The notes beneath the pieces are model-generated. The model saw nothing but the letters and a program-made list of their open reading frames with translations, was not told where the DNA came from and made no database searches. Below, in pieces: positions 11,260-20,200 of a DNA stretch of 23,036 nucleotides. The stretch is from assembly GCF_000003605.2 (NCBI RefSeq), contig NW_003115009.1:1-23036 (forward strand), given 5' to 3'. Source of the DNA: Saccoglossus kowalevskii (taxonomy: Eukaryota > Hemichordata > Enteropneusta > Harrimaniidae). Within the stretch, counting starts at the first letter, position 1. The number at the start of each line of letters is the position of its first letter. The position numbers were made by a program, and so were the translations under genes.

Positions 11260-14200
11260 GTAAGTATACACTTGTAAGTATACACTAAGATTTCGTTGAG
11301 CAAGAGACCACGTTACACCGCATCAGATGGTGTTTTATTCTTACTATGTAAACTAGATATTTGAAACAAAGAACGGAGAGAATGGAATATATGTTTGGTT
11401 CTCGCAATCTCGAGATCATTGTATATATTTACACCTTTGCTGTATATTAGTTCAAATTACATTATTAAATATTGCTCACCATATTTTACTCATTACTTAT
11501 ACAGCTTCAGCAACAAAGCCGCATTGTTTGATTCTGTTGGTTATATCAAATTTCTAATTCTATTTAGTTCTATACATACTTTGGTATGTTATCCGCCCTC
11601 TCGTTTCGTCGTGAAAACCAAACAATGTCAATAAATTCAGATAATTGCCAAGATTGCAAATCATTGCAGGTAATTGTATAAATGGTTTTGGTCAAATATC
11701 ATTAGTTTCTCCGCGTAGTTGTCGTAGTCAACTTAGATTCTGAGTCTGTCATGGATATGACGAATTAGGTCAATTGTATTGAATTAATCTACCATCGCAT
11801 TGGTTTATTACGGGCAATCATACAGGTATTCATTACACATCCACTTATTGTCAATTCAGAAGCACCACATATAATTATACTACAATTTTGTTAACCTATT
11901 TGAAGGATTACACAGTGTTATGTGTAAATGTGACAGCGCGATTATTAAAACGCCACGACACTGGCACTGCCCATTTTGTTTGACTATTTGGTCAAAGGCC
12001 TACATATTGGAGCGGCATCTTAAAACATGCGACAACAGCATGGACAACATTGAAGTGGCCGTATTATTATCAAGAAAGAAGACTGAGAATGGTAACATAT
12101 ATGTTGTTTTTACGTATTCACGTTTAATGTTCTCTTCAGAATAGTACAATACCAAAATAGAAAGCTATAATACACCGTAATTAGAAAGATAATTATGTGT
12201 TGTTATATTGTATTTTACAGAAGATAAAAAGCAACAACATTCGCAACCACTGCCAATGCCACCACCAATCGATCATGAAGATCCTGGCGATGATTCTGAA
12301 AGAGATGAATCTCCATCACCCTCATCCAATCTGCCTTTAGTAAACCATTTATCATGTAGTACATCAACACGCATTCCACTATTCAAACGTGGGGTAGACA
12401 GAGTATCATGTTCTGAATGTGGCGAACGTATGTTGAAAAAAAATCTTAAACGCCACGAAGAAAACATACATGGCAATAGTTTTAAGTCTTTGCCAGTTCT
12501 TAAATCATATTCTGTGAATCGAGAAAACTCCTTATTTGCAGTGGAAGCTGGTCCGAGAAATGCCTTACCAATTCATGCTGAGAAAGAACTTCTTTGTACA
12601 AATCCAAAAGTATTTTGCGAGAGTAGCACATGTATACAAGCTGCAACAATTGCAACACGTAGCAGACTTCCAAGTTTCGAATGTCAACATTTATTATCAG
12701 TTAACAGAGCAATTCGATTCATAGAACAACCATTCCTTCTCCCCGTGAAACTTGATGAATTATGTAATACGTATCATCCATTTTCTGAAAGCAGTAGAGA
12801 TGCAGCTCTAACATTGAACAGTCGAAGCATAGCCAATGGGTCAGTGCCTTTGTATCCATTATTTGAATCGGCTAGTACAGATCGGCAATTGCGTTTTTCC
12901 ATTCATACAGGCGAGACTCACTATTACAGTATACTTGGGCGAGTTATTGTTTCGTATGATAGTGATAAAAAAACATGGCATTGTCGATGCTGCAAGAAGA
13001 GGGGTTGCGGTCACAAAGCTCTTGCTCGTTGGTATTGCTACCAAGTATTCCCGGGTAAAATACACCACGGCGCCTCAGAAGACCAATATGAAACTGATGA
13101 CATTGATGATGGCAACACGCTGATTATTCCTGGCGCTATAAAACAATTACATTCATATCCACCGGTTATTGACATTTCGGAGAGAATGGTTGAATACTGG
13201 TTGAGGCATAAAAAAATTCCACCTGATATTTCTTTGTCTATGTCAGAGAATTTTAACCATACTCGTCTCATGCCTGTGGAAAAGAGGTGCAAAGTATGTA
13301 AATCGCAACCGCTTTTGGATTCACCCTTGCTTATATCATCGAATGCAAATATAGTTGCAATGAATGGACTAATAAAAGGTATGTAACTGTTTCCTCTATT
13401 ATTTATACTGTCATATAAAAACTATATATATTCACATACTTTTCAATCCTATGAAATTATGCAAAATACGTAATGACTAATATTGTTGTGTTATTTTTTA
13501 ATTGTTTGCACATTTTTTGGTCAACGGCAACCATTACCCCAATAAGACGATCGTTATACAACTATTACATTTTGTATTTTTTAGGCGTGGAAACTTATTG
13601 TCGAAAGTGCGGTCTTTGTGACCTGGTGTACAGATATCAGGAACATTGTGATCAATTACACAATTATGATGACAAATGGATATTTTCTGTGCGATTATTA
13701 GTTTTTCTAAGAAAATCTCTCGCAGTAAGTTTTGCTAAATCATTTTCTGTGTGAAAAAATGATAACGTATGCTGAGAACGTGTTTGAGAAAATAAGTCAA
13801 TAGAATTATGATTAATACGAATATCTCTGGCCCATTTGTATAACATGAACACATATATTCATACACAGAATCATACTGCTATTGGTAGTGTGATGTCAGC
13901 TTGGGAAGACACAAACAATATACGGATACCCCATAATGTTGTCATCAAAGCGTATCAATTGTGTAATTTGTGGCAGTAACCCGCCCGTCATCATTACTGA
14001 TTTGCAAAGAAAGGCATGCTTCAGGATGGATGGTAAGCATGTAGTGTAGTGAATATATTTAAAATATGCAACGTTAAGTTAATTGCTAATATGAGGTCTA
14101 AACATATGTTTAGTTAGAGATGAAATACTGCAATGTTGAGTTTTCATTCAAATGATTTTAATAAACAATAAACCCTACATTATTTTTTTCTAAGTGTCTA

Positions 14201-17200
14201 GTCTCAAATTACCGGATGTTTGTGAAGATTCTGATAAAGTTGATGTTGAAACATTCTGGAAAAAGATCGAAATGGAGAAGTTAGTGAAACCGCTCATTAG
14301 ATGTAAGATACATATTTTATTATAATATAATTACCCAAATGATTGTTTGTATTTTTAATGTTGTAATGTGACATTGTTTTGTATACTAATTAATGTGTCT
14401 TTTTGTTTTCCCACTGTTTTGCTGGCAGTTCTTATGATATATTTATTTTGGTTCGTTCCTAGCACAAACATAAAGATTATGTAAATGTATATTATGGTTA
14501 TATTGTTACAGATGGCGAAAAAAATCCATTCCAAGTGACACCATCCTATTCAGCATGGGCACCATACATTGGACGAGCTACCCGTGGGGAAACAGTATGG
14601 AATACAGAGCACAGAAAAGTGATAAGAGAAACTGAAAGACTTGAAACAGACTGTCGTGATATGTCCGAGGAGCGTTTAATAGAACTCCTGAATTCTTCAA
14701 GCATCACGGTAAATGATGTTTACTATTATTTAACCACAAAGTAGAGAAAGTAGACCAGATTAATTCCAATTCATATTTGTTATTATTTTGTATGTACGGT
14801 GTGTAAACTAATGATATTTGATTTGTACTGATAGACCTGAACTGACATTTAATATACTAGTATATGAATTGAAACATATGCTAAGCTTTCATATTAATAT
14901 TTGTTTCGAAAGGTTGCAAAGGTGAAAGAAATATGTTCAACTTGCAATATTGCAGCAACCGGATCAAAATATGATATGGTATTGCGTATTCGACAGGCAC
15001 TGATTAAAAATGATAATATAATGAACAAAGTATTCCAAAAGATATGGGGTGCTTCTGGTACGTACACTTTGAAATCTATGCACAATTTACTAAATATACT
15101 ATCGAGCAATACTCAAATTTAAATATAGACCCACGAAAACAAAATTAGGGAATAATAGAATGCATAATGTAACTATTGTTAATGGAAAATTTATCATTGA
15201 CCAAATTGTGTGTGGAAAAATATTCATATATGTTTGTATTTATTAAGGTGGATGGCTTTCAGCAAGCTGCCCTCATCGTATCGTATATGCAGTTAAGTTT
15301 CTTATTCGGGCTGAGAGTCCGCGAGATCACGTTGACCTTATTAGGTCTTTCAAGGTTCAACCATCTGTTGTTATCGTTGATATGCCACATATGGTAGCAA
15401 GACATGGAAATATTAGATATCCGCAGATGTTTCATCCCTATGACGGCAGAGTTGCAGAAAGCACATCAGAAAATATTATGCTAGCAACAGAAGGAAAATT
15501 GGAGGTACACTTACCTTGGCTATATGGTCGGCAGCAGTCCAGTCAAGGAAATCATGTACTAGGAGATGATGTTCATCTGTGTTTATATGATGTATTTCAC
15601 CAGCAAAATACATCCAAGGAAGAGGAAGTATTGCGACGTATTTCAAATATTCCGGAGTTGCACGGCATTGTAAATAGTCAGGTAGCAGAACAAATACACA
15701 ACTCAAGAAAGAGGGACATTCATTTCCTAAATACTATGGGAGCTACAACACATATATTTATATTAATGAATGTTATTCACTCACATAACATGAAAGTGAA
15801 CGCCGATACCATGGCCAAAATGACAGACGTATTCAAGGCCCAAGTAACCTTCGATAGCTTGGGACGTGCAGTTATCAGTAAGTTTATTGTTTCACTACAA
15901 ATGTGTTTACTCATGTATCTATAGTGATTATTTATGTTTCACATGTTAATGAAAGTATGTATTACATACTCGTGTTTTCTTTCCCACACAGGTCATTCGA
16001 CTTCAAACCATTCCGCTATTGACCACATTTCCAATGTTACCGAACACGTAGACAGTTTATCGGAGCAGGGCGATGTCACAGGTATGATAATTGCATATCT
16101 GATTTAGGTTATATTTGATTTTTTTAACTGTAATTGTTAGTTCAGTACATAAATTTCATACTTTTCACTTAAATCATTTCATGTACATGTTACATTTTTA
16201 TGTTTTCTTTTCCACACAGGTCAGTCGACTTCAAACTATTCCTCTATTGACCACATTTCCAATGTTACCGTACACGTCGAAAGTTTATCGGAGCAGGGTG
16301 ATGTCACAGGTATGATAATTGCATATATGACTGCACAACCTTGTTGATTTGAGGCATATTTGATTTTTATAACTGACTTCATCTACGTGTTTGAATTATA
16401 TGTTTGTTTGTTTATCACATGTTCCTCATAATTTGTATTTCAATCATCCAATACAGATAATATACCAGAGCATTCAGTTATAGACCTTGAAGTTGCAAAG
16501 GAGATACTTGGTTCTATAGCAATGGACCAAACACAAGGTAATTGACCATGATATGGAAATACGGAATGTATTCTTGAGATACATCGTTGATATAAAACAT
16601 ATTGGTGTTCACTGACTCGAGAGCCCATTATATTAATAAGTATTAATCTCATTATTTAGGTTACAATAATCAAGTGATTGATATTATGAGGGTTCTGCGT
16701 GAGTCACGTGAAACTGCTGAGAAAGAGACAGAGAATATCACTCGTCTGAGGGATGCCCTACTCAGAGAAGGGCTGGAAGAATGCCTACCGCCAACACCAA
16801 TGGATGGGAATTGCTTATTCCACGCACTGTGTGAACATATTTGTAGAGTTAAGGACATCCCACGGACAGAACTATCTCACTACGAGTTACGCGAACTCAT
16901 TTTAAACTTCATGTCGGAATCAAAAACTGAGCTTCAGGTAAGAAATAGCATATAGCATTTGTGTTCAGTTACATTCTCATAGATTTCTGTGAGACGAGTC
17001 GCAAACATGTATTAACATTACGGCAAATAGTAGTTTCTTCATGCTCAATATTTGAATGACAATATAGTTATTAATATCCAAAAACAATGCAGTTAGTATT
17101 ATTGAGAGTATATTGAGAGTTTTTATCCTTAAATTTTAATAATTAACATAAGTCATTCCCGATTAAAAAAATAATATGATAAATGCAGTTTAGTATCATG

Positions 17201-20200
17201 TTGTACCGTGGGATTTGTTTGTGTCTTTTTTATTATTATTTGTTATTCCATGTGTCGTTCAACTATGTAAATTATACATAATATGTAACATAATATTTAG
17301 GGTTTTGACAGAATCAGAAAATTGTATAAATACAAATAAAGACAGTCATTGCGCATTATTAATACTAAACAATTATTGCATAATTTATTTTTCTCTGATT
17401 TTCTAAAGGGCTTACTATGTGTTGAACTACGTAATATGAAAACAACTTTTGAGAATTACATCGACTACATGAAAGGACCGAGCGTTTAGGGTGACCAGAT
17501 TATACTTGTTGTTGCTTCAATTATGTTACAATCGGAAATTAAGCTTGTAACCCCAACTTATACCAGGATCATAAGTCCGCCACATGACGTACCACTTAAT
17601 GAGATGATATACCTAGGGTATCTGCCAAACCTTCATTACATGGCGGTTAAACCTTTACAAGGTCAGTGTGTACAATAATCATTCATTTTTAAACTTTCTT
17701 TAAAATTCCTGTTCTTTGTAAATTAACAAGACTTCATGCTGTATTGTATTATGCAGAAATTAACAAGGATACAATGAAATACAATCTACGAGTTAATCCA
17801 TCAAAGGTAATTATACGCAGTGAATGCTGTAAAAAATGTGTAAATCAATCTGAATTACGAATATGAGCTTCATATTTCTCGTTGTTATGGTTGAATGTAG
17901 AAATATTTTACACTGTACTAGTATACATCGACGTATTGTTTTATTACAGAAACGCTTTTCTGATAAGTGGATAACAGAGACTGTAAAGAAGAAAAAAACT
18001 GCGGAAAGGTACGAAGCTCTAAAATAACAATAAAATACGAGATAACTGTTCTGTAATTTTTCAACACAGCGTGCCAAGGATATTTTAGATATGGTATATA
18101 CGTTAGTTAATCTCATCTATGTTTGAAATTCTATATTATTTCAGTGACATTGCTATTATTATCGGGGACAGCGAACAGGATCATCAAAAACCAACATTAG
18201 GTAAGTAAGTACAAATCTAATGTGCCACCCAAGATAAATTGTGTTGTGCAATTTATTCAGTTTTTGAGCTTACCAAATAATGCAATAACGAATTGAAAGG
18301 CAATAAGAATGTATGGTATTTGGCCTCAAATTGGCGCCAGTACAGTCCCCATTGTTCCATTGGCGGCTCCTTTGTAAACTTTACCCCATGACCTCAACTT
18401 GACTTCGTGACCTTGATCAGGCCTCTGGGGCACCTTGGTTCTTTGAAACACATGCGAACACCAACACACATTTACATATTAGATTTTTTTTCCAGAAACC
18501 TCAGGTCTGTCACAAATGCATAGGCGAAATGATGAAGTACGTATAGATTAATTAATTTCATGAAAATTAATTGCATTTATTGTTACATACTAGTATGTAC
18601 AAATATACAACCTAAATATATGTACTACCGGGAATTATATGTTCAAGGCATGTCAATGTAATATGTAATATGTGAAGCTAGGCGATTAGGTGCCGTACGC
18701 GAGCGCCGGTTCGAGTCACGCACGCAGTACGTGTTTACTATAATTAGACATAGTCTTTACCTTGCCGTTTATTCGGTGTTATTTGCTTACTTTACTTCCT
18801 ATGTCGATAGCAACTATGAATGTAATATGTATATGATTTGTAATCACAATAATTCGTTTATAAACTAATGAATAGAATCCTGATGATGTCAGTACATGTG
18901 TCGATGCCAATGATGTAACTGAGGATAATAGTAATGCCATAGAAAGTAGTGAACCAAAGTTTGTATTCCAGAAAAGAGATATCATTAGAGAGGTAGGTTA
19001 CACAAAACCTGCGAATTAGCTAACAGTCAATTCAATAAATTCAGTCATGCAATATCGGAATATTCAAACTTAGCGAAAGTGAGTATCCCTGTCTTATAAA
19101 TGTTTTCTTGCATATTATTTCTTGATAGTTACCTTCTTATCATTGGTATATGGAACATATAATAATGTCACATTGTGAACAGAAAAGGTAAATTATATTT
19201 TAATACTTTTATGTTAGCAGTTTTAAGTACTTACACATTTTTCTTTCGCATACTTCAGAATAGTTTTTTCTCAAATTTGACGGTTTTTCTTTGATGTTTT
19301 GACAGAGAGTTGCCTGAGGCAAAAAGACATGTAGAATGTCTCGAAGGTGACAGAGAGAAAACCCGCCTGAAGTATTGCTTTGGACTCGATCTTTTCACCC
19401 TCGAGGTAAGCTGACTATAAGCTAATCAGTGTTGCTAACTTGAGTCTGTTTAATATAGAATAGAGACTTAACAAGACCTGGCTTTAATTTGTTACAGGCT
19501 GTGGATTCCCTTATTGAGTATTTAAATAATAAATGTGTAATAGTTAAATCCGGTCCCAGGTATGTTAACGAGTTATTTTGTCATGAGTTATTCTTTAATT
19601 TTTATACTCACTTTTGTAAATTTGTTTGAAAATTTGTATTTTTCGTTCTCATCCAATAATTTCACAACTCTTATGTTTGCTCTATACAATAGAACTTGCG
19701 ATTAGGTTTACTTCTCGTGGGCGTGCAATCAAATTTTCCAAAATCTCGAAGCAATTTAACTTTGAAACACTCCCACTAACAGAAGAGTTGGGACAATTTG
19801 TACTTTAGTGGTTTCATACGAAATATAGCTTTTGTTGTTTAATTTCGAAATATTGACAACATGAACGCCAATACCATGTCAACATAAATGAAGAACGAAC
19901 ATTATCCAAGTGTCCACGAACTTTAAGATATACCTCAAAACTTCTATTTCAAACGATAGTCAATAGAGGATACCTGTTAAAAAATAGGCAATACTTTCAC
20001 AGTACAACTTCAGCATTAAGCATGGACAAGTTATTGAATGCCAATTATTGAATTATACAGATTGTACGACAGATTCTCTACGATAAGAACACCCTCTGGC
20101 AAGAGTGATGATATACTAACAGAAACTTTCAGAAATGGGTCAGTATGTTAACATATTTATATATTGAGTTTCATTATCATTTAAGTAAGATTGGTTAGTA

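Noticed and set aside
11395-11634. 79-codon open frame in intron 1
   Set aside because: Hydrophobic AT-driven translation with no motif and no fitting splice partners.
12208-12220. ATG at 12,208 as the start of the 392-codon reading frame
   Set aside because: It lies in the intron tail (TATTTTACAG). The AG acceptor at 12,219-12,220 joins exon 2 in frame, so the frame continues from upstream zinc-finger exons.
17811-18116. 101-codon minus-strand open frame
   Set aside because: It is antisense to exon 16 and its flanking introns and shows only AT-rich Phe/Ile/Tyr composition.
18389-18413. Two TGACCT half-sites as a nuclear-receptor element
   Set aside because: Spacing (19 bp start to start) is not a standard receptor layout and the sites lie in an intron beside repeat-like sequence.
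18675-18735. Functional tRNA gene
   Set aside because: A B-box-like motif is present but I could not form an acceptor stem or anticodon arm; kept only as a possible SINE fragment.
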